Notes: generated by a model not told the origin, from the sequence alone. A stretch of 64,000 nt of DNA from Pseudomonas sp. 7P_10.2_Bac1 (GCF_025465935.1 NZ_JANLNV010000041.1:48185-112184); one strand, 5' to 3'; shown: positions 7,697 through 16,611, counted from the stretch's first letter. Program-made: numbers and translations.

Positions 7697-9409
7697 TCAG
7701 CGCAGCATGTAGCGCTGGGCCAACGGGACTTCGCTGACCGGCTCGCAGGTCAGGCGCTGGCCATCGGCATATACGTCAAAAGTCTGCGGATCGACCCTGA
7801 TTTCTGGGCAGGCGTCGTTGTGCAACATGTCGGATTTGCGCAAGGTGCGGGTGCCGATGGCCGGTAGCAGGGCTTTTTTGAGGCCCAGTTTCGCGGCTGT
7901 GTCGCTCTCTACGGCCAGACGATTGACGAAATTCACCGACAGCGCCTGTTTGGCCTCGCCGAACGCGCCCCACTGAGGGCGCATCATCAATGGCTCGCAG
8001 GTATAGAGCGATGCCGCCGAATCCCCCATCACGGCGTTAACGATGAAACCACCCTTGACCACCAGTTCCGGCTTGATCCCGAAGAACGCCGGACGCCAGA
8101 GCACCAGATCGGCGATTTTGCCCGGCTCCAGCGAGCCAATGTAGCGGTCTATGCCGAACACCCGTGCTGCGTTGATGGTGTATTTGGCGATGTAGCGTTT
8201 GATCCGTTCGTTGTCGCCCAGCGCAGTGTTTTCCTCTGGCAGGCGGCCGCGCTGGTCCTTCATCTTCGAGGCCAGTTGCCAGGTGCGGCAGATCACTTCA
8301 TTGATTCGGCCCATGCCCTGGCTGTCCGAACCCAGGATCGAGATCGCGCCGGTGTCATGCAGGATGTCCTCGGCGGCGATGGTTGGCGGGCGCACCCGTG
8401 ATTCGGCGAAGGCGACGTCTTCCGGCACGTCGGGATTGAGGTGATGACAGACCATGATCATGTCCAGGTGCTCATCGAACGTGTTCACGGTGTAGGGGTT
8501 GGTCGGGTTGGTGGAGGAGGGGATGCAGTTGGGCTTGCCGGCCACACTGATGATGTCTGGCGCATGCCCGCCGCCCGCACCCTCGGTGTGATACATGTGA
8601 ATGGTGCGATCGCCGATGGCTGCCAGGGTGTCTTCCAGAAATCCCGATTCATTGAGGGTGTCGGTGTGCAGTTGCACCTGGAAATCGTATTCGTCGGCGA
8701 CCTTCAGGCAGGTGTCGATCACTGCCGGCATCGCGCCCCAGTCTTCGTGAATCTTCAAGCCCAGGCAGCCACCGCGCAGTTGCCCGAGCAACGATTCGGG
8801 TTTGCTGGAGTTGCCACGCCCCAGAAAACCGAAATTGACCGGCCAGGCTTCGGAGGCTTGTAGCATCTTGCCCACGTTCCATTCACCGCCGCAGTCGATG
8901 CCTACCGTGATCGGGCCCAGCGAACCGCCGATCAGAGTCGTCAGCCCTGCCGCCAGGGCGTGCTCGCACAGCTGCGCAGAGTCGAAATGCACATGCACAT
9001 CGATGCCTCCGGGGGTGACGATCAGGCCTTCGGCGTCGCGCACAGTGGTCGCCACGCCGCAGATCAATTGCGGGTGCACACCGTCCATGACCTGTGGATT
9101 GCCGGCTTTGCCGATGGCGACGATCTTGCCGTCCATGATGCCGATATCACCTTTGACGATGCCGATCACAGGGTCGATGATCAACGCATTGCAGATCAGC
9201 ATGTCCAGCGCTCCGTCGTCGCTGTCGTGACCCGGCATCAGGCCCATGCCATCGCGCAGTGTCTTGCCGCCGCCGTGCAGGCATTCGTCGCCCGGCACCG
9301 AGTAATCAAACTCGACCTCGGCCAGCAGCGAGGTGTCGCCCAAGCGTACGGCGTCGCCAACGGTGGGGCCGTACATCGCGGCGTATTCTTTGCGGGTCAT
9401 TGTTGCCAT
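7697..9409 (-). CDS. ureC: Urease subunit alpha (divergent UreC)
   Basis: The 570-residue catalytic subunit of nickel urease, hydrolysing urea to ammonia and carbamate. Metal and catalytic residues are all visible: His139 and His141 (IDVHVHF), the carbamylated Lys219 (GLKIHEDWG), His221, His248 ([11 protein letters not shown]), His274 ([14 protein letters not shown]), the flap CHH at 321-323 and Asp362 (GSDSQGMGR). Several normally invariant stretches are altered: the loop usually reading like GTxATTxTPG is [22 protein letters not shown] is GSDSQGMGR, and the PTPQPV segment near the end is YTCEPL. It is therefore likely active but from a divergent urease clade. Confidence 0.95.
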   Translation of the reverse strand: MATMTRKEYAAMYGPTVGDAVRLGDTSLLAEVEFDYSVPGDECLHGGGKTLRDGMGLMPGHDSDDGALDMLICNALIIDPVIGIVKGDIGIMDGKIVAIGKAGNPQVMDGVHPQLICGVATTVRDAEGLIVTPGGIDVHVHFDSAQLCEHALAAGLTTLIGGSLGPITVGIDCGGEWNVGKMLQASEAWPVNFGFLGRGNSSKPESLLGQLRGGCLGLKIHEDWGAMPAVIDTCLKVADEYDFQVQLHTDTLNESGFLEDTLAAIGDRTIHMYHTEGAGGGHAPDIISVAGKPNCIPSSTNPTNPYTVNTFDEHLDMIMVCHHLNPDVPEDVAFAESRVRPPTIAAEDILHDTGAISILGSDSQGMGRINEVICRTWQLASKMKDQRGRLPEENTALGDNERIKRYIAKYTINAARVFGIDRYIGSLEPGKIADLVLWRPAFFGIKPELVVKGGFIVNAVMGDSAASLYTCEPLMMRPQWGAFGEAKQALSVNFVNRLAVESDTAAKLGLKKALLPAIGTRTLRKSDMLHNDACPEIRVDPQTFDVYADGQRLTCEPVSEVPLAQRYMLR

Positions 9410-9412
9410 GCT

Positions 9413-10114
9413 TCAGACCCCCTTGAAGTGTTGAGCACGAGCGCGGTCCAGTGCTGCGGCCTTGCAGGCGGGATCGTGCAGGTTGCCGTTGGTCAGGCCG
9501 CTGAAGCCGTGGATGTCGCCACTGCCGCCAAACTGCACCAGTTGCACCTCGCGCAACTCACCGGGCTCGAATCGCACGGCAGTTCCGGCCGGGATATCCA
9601 GATGCATGCCGAAGGCGAGTTCCCTGGGGAAATCCAGCGCCTTGTTGACCTCGAAAAAGTGATAGTGGCTGCCGATCTGCACCGGGCGGTCACCGGTGTT
9701 GATCGCGCGCAGTGTGACTGTGGGCCGGCCGCAGCTGAGCTGAATGTCGCCCTCTGGCGAGATGATCTCCCCTGGCGTCGGCATGATCTTGAGTGCCAGT
9801 CGGCCGGGGCGGATCGGCTGATGCACGGTGACCAGCTTGGTGCCGTCAGGAAACGTGCCTTCCACCTGCAGCACCGGCAGCAGGTCGGCGACACCGGGCA
9901 TTACGTCGTCGGTGGTCAGGATGGTCGAGCCCAAGCCAATCAGCTCGGCGACGCTACGACCTTCGCGCGCGCCTTCGAGAATTTCGTCGGCGATCAGGGC
10001 GCTGGCTTCCGGAAAATTCAGGCGCAGGCCCTTGGCGCGGTGTTTGCGCGATAGCTCAGCGGCGGTATATAGCGTCAGCCGTTCGAGTTCTGTTGGGGTC
10101 AGCAGCATGTTCAA
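9413..10114 (-). CDS. ureAB: Fused urease gamma-beta subunit (UreA-UreB)
   Basis: A 233-residue fusion. Residues 1 to about 100 are UreA ([22 protein letters not shown], then [24 protein letters not shown]), and from about 107 to the end UreB ([60 protein letters not shown]). Most bacterial ureases have separate gamma and beta chains; fusion is known from Helicobacter and some other lineages. There is no internal stop or restart, so the fusion is real. The stop is four bases before the ureC start, indicating coupled translation. Confidence 0.93.
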   Translation of the reverse strand: MNMLLTPTELERLTLYTAAELSRKHRAKGLRLNFPEASALIADEILEGAREGRSVAELIGLGSTILTTDDVMPGVADLLPVLQVEGTFPDGTKLVTVHQPIRPGRLALKIMPTPGEIISPEGDIQLSCGRPTVTLRAINTGDRPVQIGSHYHFFEVNKALDFPRELAFGMHLDIPAGTAVRFEPGELREVQLVQFGGSGDIHGFSGLTNGNLHDPACKAAALDRARAQHFKGV

Positions 10115-10150
10115 GCTCCTGTGTTGACGGCAGGCACAGAGCCTATCGCT

Positions 10151-10876
10151 TCAATTGGCAAAAAGTCGGAGTGCCTGGGTTTCGTGACGCATCACGGCAA
10201 TCTCTGCCATGGGGGTAAAACCGCAGGCGTCTTCAAGCTCGGGTATGGGGCGAGTGAGGATGTCCATCAACAGCGGCTGGATAGTGGTCAGCACCCTCTG
10301 TGCATCCAGATGGCCCATGACGCCCAGGCGTACGGCGGCACTGACCAGCCCCGTGCACAGTCCATGAGCGGCGGCCAGTTGGCAGTGGTCGTGGTCCATG
10401 CCCAGTCGTTGCCAGAGCAACCCTTGCACCACGGCCAGATGCCCCGGTGCATTGCCCGCCAGCACACACCGCTGGTAGCCCTCGGCGCCCGGGGTGGCCA
10501 AGGCCACATGCACACCCAGCAGTGACTGACCCACACGGCGTGAGCCCAGGCGTAGTTCTTCGGCCAGGGTCAAGGCCTCGACCTGTGCATCCAGTGCACA
10601 TAGCCCCTGAGTATCGGTGGCCGCGTACCAGGCTGCGGACAGGAAGGCCCGGTCGAAACTGGCCCAACGGTGGCGCAGTTGGCCCTCGACGAATCCACTC
10701 ACCTGAGCACTGCGATCCCGATGCACGCCCCGTTGGCGACGAGGGGCCGAGATTTCTGTGCTCAGACGACCATCGGCTACCAGCGTCTCCAGCCCCCATG
10801 ACCAGGCCACCGCGCCCCCCGGGAAAAAGCTGTCGGCCTGTTGCAATGCCAACAGGCTGCTGTGCAGCGAGTTCAT
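10151..10876 (-). CDS. ureF: Urease accessory protein UreF
   Basis: A 241-residue all-helical UreF that binds UreD and UreG in the urease maturation complex. Family segments are [23 protein letters not shown] (in UreF usually SPLPVGxFxxSxGLE), the [10 protein letters not shown] stretch, HLAVVQG and the C-terminal [27 protein letters not shown]. The start overlaps the ureE stop by four bases. It is somewhat divergent from the enterobacterial type, in line with the unusual UreC. Confidence 0.92.
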   Translation of the reverse strand: MNSLHSSLLALQQADSFFPGGAVAWSWGLETLVADGRLSTEISAPRRQRGVHRDRSAQVSGFVEGQLRHRWASFDRAFLSAAWYAATDTQGLCALDAQVEALTLAEELRLGSRRVGQSLLGVHVALATPGAEGYQRCVLAGNAPGHLAVVQGLLWQRLGMDHDHCQLAAAHGLCTGLVSAAVRLGVMGHLDAQRVLTTIQPLLMDILTRPIPELEDACGFTPMAEIAVMRHETQALRLFAN

Positions 10877-11313
10877 GAACGCGACACCCGGCCGTCGGCC
10901 AACATCGGTGCGAGGCGCTCCAGGTAGTCAGCTTCCGGGCCATGCAGCGGAATCTGTAGCTGGTCATCGGCGAAACGCACTTTCCAGTGCATGTTGCCTG
11001 CGAAATACCCCAGTTCCAGCGCCGCGCCCGCATCGCGAGGGCGCAGCGTCAGGTACTGCTGGTCCTGCATCTGCACGACGATGGCGCGCTCATGGTCGAG
11101 CATCAGCACCGAGCCATTGCGCAGCTGTTGGTGGCGCTCAAGCCGAATGGCGCAGTCGGTGCCACGGTCACTGGCCAGGCGCAGGCGATGACGCTGGATG
11201 TCGCTGGCCGAAAGGATCAGGGTTTCGACCTGACCGTTGTGGTCCAGGTCGTGCAGCCGCTCGGCCAGAGCCGGGTCGCTGACCTGGCCAAGGATGCGAT
11301 CGAGTATCAACAT
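10873..11313 (-). CDS. ureE: Urease accessory nickel chaperone UreE
   Basis: A 146-residue UreE. The N-terminal peptide-binding domain and the C-terminal nickel-binding domain are visible, the latter through [15 protein letters not shown], which carries the conserved GNxH histidine that bridges the dimer nickel site. There is no His-rich C-terminal tail (it ends ADGRVSRS), so it handles nickel but does not store it. It is the first urease gene after urtE, 21 bases away, which joins transporter and enzyme in one transcript. Confidence 0.93.
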   Translation of the reverse strand: MLILDRILGQVSDPALAERLHDLDHNGQVETLILSASDIQRHRLRLASDRGTDCAIRLERHQQLRNGSVLMLDHERAIVVQMQDQQYLTLRPRDAGAALELGYFAGNMHWKVRFADDQLQIPLHGPEADYLERLAPMLADGRVSRS

Positions 11314-11334
11314 GGTGGGTTCTCCCGTGTCGAA

Positions 11335-12024
11335 TCAGATGGTCAGGTAGCGCAGGATGCGCTCGCAGTCCACGGTTTCACGGACTTCGCTGTGGACGAA
11401 TTCGCCTTTCTCGATGATCAGGTAACGGTCGGCCACTGCCATGGCGAACGACAGCACCTGCTCGGAGACGATCAAGGAAAACCCTCGCTCTTTTTTCAGC
11501 AGGTTCAGGGCTCGGGCGATGTCCTTGATGATCGACGGCTGGATACCTTCGGTGGGTTCGTCGAGGATCAGCACCTTGGGGTTGGAAACCAGCGCGCGGG
11601 CGATGGCCAGCTGTTGCTGCTGGCCACCGGACAGATTGCCGCCTTTGCGACGGCGCATATCGAACAGCACCGGGAAATACTCGTAGATGTAGTCGGGAAT
11701 CGGCGCGGCCGGTGCGCCCTGCATACCGGTCATAATGTTCTCTTCGACGCTCAGGTAGGGAAAGATCATCCGGCCCTGAGGCACAAACCCGACGCCTGCC
11801 GCGACCCGGTCGTAACTCTTGCGTCCGGTCAGTTCCTCGCCCGCAAGTTTGATGCTGCCACTGCGTGCGGGGAGCATGCCCACCAGACTCTTGAGCAGGG
11901 TGGTCTTGCCCATGCCATTGCGTCCCATGATCGCCAGGGATTCGGCGGGCGCCAGATTCAGGTTCAGACTGCGCAGCACGTGGCTATCGCCGTAATACAC
12001 GTTGAGGTTATTGACGGTCAGCAT
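11335..12024 (-). CDS. urtE: Urea ABC transporter ATP-binding subunit UrtE
   Basis: A 229-residue ABC ATPase of the LivF type. Walker A GRNGMGKTTLLKSL, signature NLSGGQQQQLAIAR, Walker B VLILDEPTEGIQPS and the switch His region (IVSEQ) are present. The N-terminus LTVNNLNVYYGDSHVLRSLN is typical of UrtE. It energises urea import together with UrtD. Two bases separate it from urtD. Confidence 0.95.
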   Translation of the reverse strand: MLTVNNLNVYYGDSHVLRSLNLNLAPAESLAIMGRNGMGKTTLLKSLVGMLPARSGSIKLAGEELTGRKSYDRVAAGVGFVPQGRMIFPYLSVEENIMTGMQGAPAAPIPDYIYEYFPVLFDMRRRKGGNLSGGQQQQLAIARALVSNPKVLILDEPTEGIQPSIIKDIARALNLLKKERGFSLIVSEQVLSFAMAVADRYLIIEKGEFVHSEVRETVDCERILRYLTI

Positions 12025-12026
12025 GC

Positions 12027-12764
12027 TCAGTGCCCCAGATAGACGTCGATGACGCGAGGATCGTTTTGCACCTGATCCATCGAGCCGTAGGCCAGGGTCT
12101 TGCCCTGATGCAGAACGGTGACTTTGTCAGCCACCGATTTCACGAACTCCATGTCGTGTTCAATGATGACCATGGCGCGACCCTTGGCGATCTGTTTGAG
12201 CAAGCCTGCGGTTTTTTCTCGCTCGCCCGCGCTCATGCCTGCCACCGGCTCGTCCAGCAACAGCAGTTCGGGGCGTTGCATCAGCAGCATGCCGATTTCC
12301 AGCCATTGCTTCTGACCGTGGGACAACAGCCCGGCCTTGCGACCCAACTGGTCGTGCAGAAAGATCATCTCGGCGGTGCGTTCGATTTCAGCCTGCAAGG
12401 CCTTGTCCTTGCGGGCGAACAGGCAGTTGAAGATGCCGCGCTTGTCCGGTGAGGAGATGTCCAGGTTCTCGCGCACAGTGAGGTCTTCGTACACCGAGGG
12501 GTTCTGGAATTTGCGACCGACACCGGCGCGCGTGATCTGGTACTCGATCATGTTGGCCAGTTGCAGATCCTTGAACCGGATGCTCCCGGCACTGGGGCGA
12601 GTCTTGCCACAGATCATGTCCAGCAGCGTGGTCTTGCCGGCGCCGTTAGGGCCGATCACCACGTGCACCTGATTTTCCTCAACGTAGAAGTTGAGGCCGT
12701 CCACGGCTTTGAAGCCATCGAATGACACGGTCAGGTCTTCGATACTCAATAGCATCGCGCTCAT
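12027..12764 (-). CDS. urtD: Urea ABC transporter ATP-binding subunit UrtD
   Basis: A 245-residue ABC ATPase of the LivG type. Walker A GPNGAGKTTLLDMICGKTRP, the GVGRKFQNPSVYEDLTVREN Q-loop region, the signature LSHGQKQWLEIGMLL (LSHGQ instead of LSGGQ, usual in UrtD), Walker B LLLLDEPVAGMS and the switch IIEHDMEFV are visible. It overlaps the urtC stop by four bases. Confidence 0.95.
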   Translation of the reverse strand: MSAMLLSIEDLTVSFDGFKAVDGLNFYVEENQVHVVIGPNGAGKTTLLDMICGKTRPSAGSIRFKDLQLANMIEYQITRAGVGRKFQNPSVYEDLTVRENLDISSPDKRGIFNCLFARKDKALQAEIERTAEMIFLHDQLGRKAGLLSHGQKQWLEIGMLLMQRPELLLLDEPVAGMSAGEREKTAGLLKQIAKGRAMVIIEHDMEFVKSVADKVTVLHQGKTLAYGSMDQVQNDPRVIDVYLGH

Positions 12765-13903
12765 GACTGCACCTCCTTGTTGCTTAGGCGTTGCAGCAGC
12801 CCCGCCAGACCGGACGGCAGGAACAGCACCACGCCCATGAACAGAAAACCGATGAAGTACTGCCAGAAGTTGACGAAGTTTTCCGACAGGTAAGTCTTGG
12901 CCACGCCGATCAGCAGCGTGCCGTAAACCGCGCCCACCAATGACAGACGCCCGCCCAAGGCTGCATAGATGACGATTTCGGTGGACGGAATGATGCCCAC
13001 CAGCGAAGGGGAGGCGAGGCCGACCTGGAGTGTGAACATCACTCCGCCCAGAGCCGAAATCAGTGCTGCGACGGCAAAGATGAATGCCTTGAACAGGGCC
13101 GTGTTGTAGCCGGAAAAGCGCACCCGGTCTTCCCGGTCACGAATGGCCACCACCACTTTGCCCAGTCGGCTGCGCAGAATGAACCCACACAGCGCCACGC
13201 AGCCGAGCAACAGCAGGGTGGTGATGAGGTACAGGATCCAGGGTGTTTGCGGGGTTTGCAGGCTCAGGCCGAAGGCGGTCTTGAAGTCAGTCAGGCCATT
13301 GACGCCGCCGGTGTAGCCTTGCTGGCCGATGATCATGATCGACATGATCGCCGCCAGGGACAGGGTGATGATCGAGAAGTACACACCGCCCACGCGTTTT
13401 TTGAAGTACGCGTAGCTGAACGCGAACGCCAGCAGGGTCGGAAGGATCAGGATCGCGGCGATAGTGAAGGTCGCCGATTCGAATGGTTTCCACCACCAGG
13501 GCAAGGCATCGACACTGTTCCAGATCATGAAATCGGGCAGGGCCGAACCATAGAACTCAGCCAGGGCGCTGGCCGCTTCATCGGTGGCGGTCGCTTCCAG
13601 CTTCAGGTACATGGCCATCATATAACTGCCCAGGCCAAAGAAGATGCCCTGGCCCAGGCTGAGAATTCCGCCGTAGCCCCAGATCAGCACCATGCCTAAT
13701 GCGCAGAACGCCAGGCTCAGGTATTTGCCTGTCAGCCCCAGGCGAAAATCCCCCAGGCTCAGGGGCAAAATGACCAGCAACAGGATCGACAACCAGATCA
13801 GGCCGTGTCGTTCCATCAGTGGCAACCAGCTCGCAATGAGCCGGCGCGAGCCACCGGAGGGCGCCTCTGGCTGGGTAGCCGGCTTTTCAGTCACGTCATT
13901 CAT
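12761..13903 (-). CDS. urtC: Urea ABC transporter permease UrtC
   Basis: A 380-residue LivM-type inner-membrane permease with about ten hydrophobic segments. Landmarks are LGMVLIWGYGGILSLGQGIFFGLGSYMMAMYL, the cytoplasmic VVVAIRDREDRVRFSGYN coupling loop that contacts the ATPases, and GLASPSLVGIIPSTEIVIYAALGGRLSLVGAVYG near the C-terminus. Together with UrtB it forms the urea channel. One base separates it from urtB. Confidence 0.95.
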   Translation of the reverse strand: MNDVTEKPATQPEAPSGGSRRLIASWLPLMERHGLIWLSILLLVILPLSLGDFRLGLTGKYLSLAFCALGMVLIWGYGGILSLGQGIFFGLGSYMMAMYLKLEATATDEAASALAEFYGSALPDFMIWNSVDALPWWWKPFESATFTIAAILILPTLLAFAFSYAYFKKRVGGVYFSIITLSLAAIMSIMIIGQQGYTGGVNGLTDFKTAFGLSLQTPQTPWILYLITTLLLLGCVALCGFILRSRLGKVVVAIRDREDRVRFSGYNTALFKAFIFAVAALISALGGVMFTLQVGLASPSLVGIIPSTEIVIYAALGGRLSLVGAVYGTLLIGVAKTYLSENFVNFWQYFIGFLFMGVVLFLPSGLAGLLQRLSNKEVQS

Positions 13904-13904
13904 T

Positions 13905-14807
13905 TCAGCGTCTCACTTTCGCGGCAAACAAGCCGTTGGGGCGGAAGAACAGCAACACAATCACCACCATCAGGGTGATCGCCTTGGCCATGGAGCCGGT
14001 GGTCAGATACTCCAGCGAGATCTGCGTCTGGCCGATGGCAAAGGCGGAAAGAAAAGTCCCGAGCAGGCTTTCGACGCCGCCGAACACGACCACGATGAAC
14101 GTATCCACCAGGTATTGCTGGCCGCTTACGGGGCCTGTTGAAGCGAGCATGGTGAAGGAGCTGCCGGCAATCCCTGCGAGACCACAACCCAGTGCGAATG
14201 TGACCGCGTCGACGCGAGCGGTGTTGATTCCAGCGGCGCCGGCCATGGCGCGGTTCTGGGTGACGGCGCGGATGCGCAGCCCCCAACGGCTGCGGTACAG
14301 GAACAAAAACACGGCACCGGCAATGACGAATGTCAGGCCTATGATGAAAATCCGGTTGAGGGGCAACTCCAGTCCCTCACTGATAGTCCAGGCGCCTTGC
14401 AGCCACTCTACGGTCGGCACGCTGACTTCCTTGGGGCCGAACACCTGGCGAAACACTTGCTGCAGCACCAGCGACAGGCCCCAGGTGGCGAGCAAGGTAT
14501 CCAGCGGGCGGTTGTACATGAAGCGGATGAAGCAACGTTCGAGCAGAAAACCGAAGGCAAAGGTCACCACGAAGGCGACACCGATACCGAAGATGAAGTA
14601 CCAGCCCATGTACTCGGGTAAATAGCGCTGAAACACCAGCGATGTGACATAGGTCATGTACGACCCCATCGCCATCAGCTCACCGTGGGCCATGTTGATC
14701 ACGCCCATCAGGCCGAAGACGATGGTCAGTCCCAGCGCCATCAGCACCAGTACTGAGAACAGCGAGAATCCGCTGAACACCTGCATTATCAAAATATCGA
14801 GAGTCAT
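13905..14807 (-). CDS. urtB: Urea ABC transporter permease UrtB
   Basis: A 300-residue LivH-type inner-membrane permease. Landmarks are LTIVFGLMGVINMAHGELMAMGSYM, LDTLLATWGLSLVLQQVFR, the coupling loop LRIRAVTQNRAMAGAAGI and VFGGVESLLGTFLSAFAIG. It has no fused N-terminal extra domain, unlike some longer UrtB proteins. About 90 bases with a stable hairpin separate it from urtA upstream. Confidence 0.95.
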   Translation of the reverse strand: MTLDILIMQVFSGFSLFSVLVLMALGLTIVFGLMGVINMAHGELMAMGSYMTYVTSLVFQRYLPEYMGWYFIFGIGVAFVVTFAFGFLLERCFIRFMYNRPLDTLLATWGLSLVLQQVFRQVFGPKEVSVPTVEWLQGAWTISEGLELPLNRIFIIGLTFVIAGAVFLFLYRSRWGLRIRAVTQNRAMAGAAGINTARVDAVTFALGCGLAGIAGSSFTMLASTGPVSGQQYLVDTFIVVVFGGVESLLGTFLSAFAIGQTQISLEYLTTGSMAKAITLMVVIVLLFFRPNGLFAAKVRR

Positions 14808-14867
14808 TACGTTACTACCTGTCGCTGCTCATGGGCGGACCCGTTTCAGGAACCCTGGGTGACCGCT

Positions 14868-14887
14868 GGCGCGAGGTGAGTCGCGCC
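14868..14887 (-). promoter_or_regulatory. Intercistronic hairpin between urtA and urtB
   Basis: GGCGCGA and TCGCGCC are perfect 7-base arms around a 6-base loop, 10 bases after the urtA stop, with no U-tract. Such hairpins after binding-protein genes usually protect the upstream message and raise binding-protein output relative to the permeases. Confidence 0.55.
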
Positions 14888-14896
14888 GGGTCTGCT

Positions 14897-16078
14897 TTAC
14901 AGCTTCGGGAATGGGTTGGGCTCGATCGGCTCGGACTCGTAGACCACATCGACCTGGCCCTGGGCGTTGATGGTGCCGATGCGCGCACGCTTCCACAGGT
15001 GGTGGTTATCCTTGTGGACTTTGACCTCGCCTTCAGGCGCATCCAGGGTCAGCTCCGAAGAGGCAGCGATCACGGCCGGGACGTCGAAGCTGTTGGCTTT
15101 CTCCACGGCTTTCTTCCACAGGTACACCGCGGTGTAGGCCGACGCCATCGGATCGCCCACCACACGTTTTTCGCCATAACGAGCCTTGAATGCCGCGACA
15201 AATTTTTCGTTGACCGGATTTTTCAGGCTCTGGAAGTAGCTCATGCAGGTCAGAAAACCGGTGAGGTTTTCGGCGCCGATGCCGGTGACTTCTTCCTCAG
15301 TCACAGCCAGGGCCATCAACGTCTGGTTGTTGCTGTCGATGCCTGCGGCCTTGAGCTGTTTGTAGAACGCCACGTTGGAGCCGCCGACGACGGTCGACAG
15401 GACGATATCGGGCTTGGCGGCCTTGATCTTGTTGATCACCGAGGAGAACTCGATGTTACCCAGCGGCAGGTAGTCCTCACCCACGATCGAGCCGCCATGC
15501 TTGGTCACCGACGCGCGGGCCAGCTTGTTGGTGGTGCGCGGCCAGATGTAGTCCGAGCCCACCAGATATACGCTCTTGCCTTTGTTGGCCATCAGCCAGC
15601 TGACCGCGGCCAGCGTCTGCTGCGAGGCTTCGGCGCCGGTGTAAATGATGGCCGGGGACTTCTCCAGCCCTTCGTAGAACGTCGGGTAGTACAGCAAGCC
15701 CTTGTTACGTTCGAACACTGGCAGCACGGCTTTGCGCGAGGCTGAGGTGTGGGCGCCGAACGTAGCCACCACATGGTCCTTTTCCAGGAGCTTGCGCGCT
15801 TTTTCAGCGAAGATCGGCCAATCGCTGGCGCCGTCTTCGACGATCGGTTCGATGGTCTTGCCCAGCACACCGCCACTGGCGTTGATCTCTTCAATGGCGA
15901 GCTTTTCCGCGTCCGCCACCGAGGCCTCGCTCATGGCCATGGTACCGGTGAGTGAGTGGATGATCCCCACTTTGACGGTTTCTGCCGCTTGCACCTGGCT
16001 GGCCAGGCAGAGCGGCAGCAGGCTGAAGGCCCCTATTAACAGGGCATGCTTGATCACACGGCGCTTGTCGTTGTTCAT
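14897..16078 (-). CDS. urtA: Urea ABC transporter substrate-binding protein UrtA
   Basis: A 393-residue type-1 periplasmic binding protein. A Sec signal peptide covers about residues 1-31 (basic MNNDKRRVIKH, hydrophobic core, cleavage near VQAAE). The mature part starts VKVGIIHSLTGTMAMSEASV, and the ligand pocket segments FGAHTSASRKAVLPVFE and YYPTFYEGLE are as in UrtA/FmdD proteins. The start at 16078 has a GGGGAG ribosome site; the open frame continuing upstream is the regulatory leader. It is the first gene of the transport and urease operon. Confidence 0.95.
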   Translation of the reverse strand: MNNDKRRVIKHALLIGAFSLLPLCLASQVQAAETVKVGIIHSLTGTMAMSEASVADAEKLAIEEINASGGVLGKTIEPIVEDGASDWPIFAEKARKLLEKDHVVATFGAHTSASRKAVLPVFERNKGLLYYPTFYEGLEKSPAIIYTGAEASQQTLAAVSWLMANKGKSVYLVGSDYIWPRTTNKLARASVTKHGGSIVGEDYLPLGNIEFSSVINKIKAAKPDIVLSTVVGGSNVAFYKQLKAAGIDSNNQTLMALAVTEEEVTGIGAENLTGFLTCMSYFQSLKNPVNEKFVAAFKARYGEKRVVGDPMASAYTAVYLWKKAVEKANSFDVPAVIAASSELTLDAPEGEVKVHKDNHHLWKRARIGTINAQGQVDVVYESEPIEPNPFPKL

Positions 16079-16095
16079 TTTTTCTCCCCAGGAAT

Positions 16096-16147
16096 AAAAA
16101 AAGCCCGACGTCCCAGTTAAATGATTAACCGGGAGGTCAGGCTTTTT
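16096..16147 (-). terminator. Leader intrinsic terminator before urtA (attenuator)
   Basis: On the minus strand an A-run and GCC start a stem of about 20 pairs. Its inner part, CCCGGUUAA paired with UUAACUGGG, closes a UCAU loop, and it ends in GGGC followed by seven U. It finishes 17 bases before the urtA ATG, so without relief the operon would not be transcribed. Its place inside the 5' leader and after ANTAR-type hairpins marks it as an attenuator rather than the end of another gene. Confidence 0.85.
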
Positions 16148-16156
16148 GTGCCGAAT

Positions 16157-16194
16157 CTGGCGGGACGACGGTGTCCGATCCAGTCGTACGCCAG
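16157..16194 (-). promoter_or_regulatory. Candidate ANTAR-target hairpin 2 in urtA leader
   Basis: The outer arms CUGGCG and CGCCAG pair, then ACGAC and GUCGU, leading to a loop that can be drawn as the hexamer AUCGGA (complement of 16174-16179). It has A at position 1 and G at position 4, as required by ANTAR proteins. The pairs nearest the loop are imperfect: one G-C, a bulged A, one G-C and a mismatch. It ends 9 bases before the terminator stem. Confidence 0.6.
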
Positions 16195-16195
16195 G

Positions 16196-16231
16196 TGTCT
16201 CCCTACTTGCCAAGCGGGCGTAGGGCAGACA
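16196..16231 (-). promoter_or_regulatory. Conserved leader hairpin 1, urtA copy
   Basis: The RNA stem CCCUAC/GUAGGG, extended by UGUCU/AGACA, encloses an inner GCC/GGC stem with a 5-base loop and a bulged AA. The same layout occurs in the amiC-like and amidase leaders with compensatory base changes at stem positions 3 and 4. Confidence 0.7.
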
Positions 16232-16256
16232 GCCGGCGCGATGTCTCGGGAGAGTA

Positions 16257-16274
16257 TTTGCAAGGGCGGTGCCA
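16257..16274 (-). promoter_or_regulatory. Sigma-54 promoter for the urt-ure operon
   Basis: The minus strand reads TGGCACCGCCCTTGCAAA, a near-perfect match to the sigma-54 consensus, with GG at -24 and GC at -12 exactly 12 bases apart. Transcription would start near 16248 and give a leader of about 170 bases containing both hairpins and the terminator. An NtrC-type half site (TGCACCA, 16385-16391) lies about 120 bases upstream. Confidence 0.75.
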
Positions 16275-16491
16275 ATTGCCGATGAAGGCACCATCAGGGG
16301 CCAGCGGGCATAACGATCGGCATTCCCTGCATTTATTGCACGCTTGGCGGGTCATGCGCCGATTTGGGGCGGGGCGTCTGGTTGTGCACCAAAAGCGTGA
16401 AGGCTTGATCGGTGCTGTGCGTCCAGCATTGTCCTGCTGATGGTCCGTTCACTCTAGGCGTGGCTCCACGATCAGGCGGCTGGAGAGCGAG

Positions 16492-16507
16492 TGGCCCGCA
16501 TTCTGCA
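16492..16507 (+). promoter_or_regulatory. Possible sigma-54 promoter for the amiC-like operon
   Basis: TGGCCCGCATTCTGCA has GG and GC 12 bases apart and differs from the sigma-54 consensus at two places. Transcription would begin near 16518 and give a leader of about 230 bases that includes the third copy of the hairpin pair. Confidence 0.5.
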
Positions 16508-16541
16508 TGAGAGCACGGCATCACCCTCGCAGGGTTCCTTG

Positions 16542-16568
16542 CCGCACGCCCGTTTCCGGCAGGTGCGG
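16542..16568 (+). promoter_or_regulatory. Conserved leader hairpin 1, amiC-like gene copy
   Basis: Stem CCGCAC/GUGCGG around inner GCC/GGC, a 7-base loop and a bulged AG. Same architecture as at 16196-16231 and 18574-18600, with G-C and C-G replacing pairs found in the other copies. Confidence 0.65.
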
Positions 16569-16584
16569 AAGGCTCCCCGCATGG

Positions 16585-16611
16585 CCGGTCCCGACAGCGC
16601 AGTCGCACCGG
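16585..16611 (+). promoter_or_regulatory. ANTAR-target hairpin 2, amiC-like gene leader
   Basis: CCGGU pairs with ACCGG; after a small internal loop CGAC pairs with GUCG around the hexaloop AGCGCA (16596-16601), with A1 and G4. This fits the described ANTAR RNA hairpin closely. No U-tract terminator follows it before the gene. Confidence 0.65.

Noticed and set aside
8960..10054. A 364-codon frame antisense to ureC and ureAB
   Set aside because: Both minus-strand genes are certain from catalytic residues; the antisense product is His/Gln-rich with no domain.
16079..16294. N-terminal extension of urtA by 72 codons
   Set aside because: The extension runs through the terminator and hairpins of the leader and would hide the signal peptide; the ATG at 16078 has a good ribosome site.
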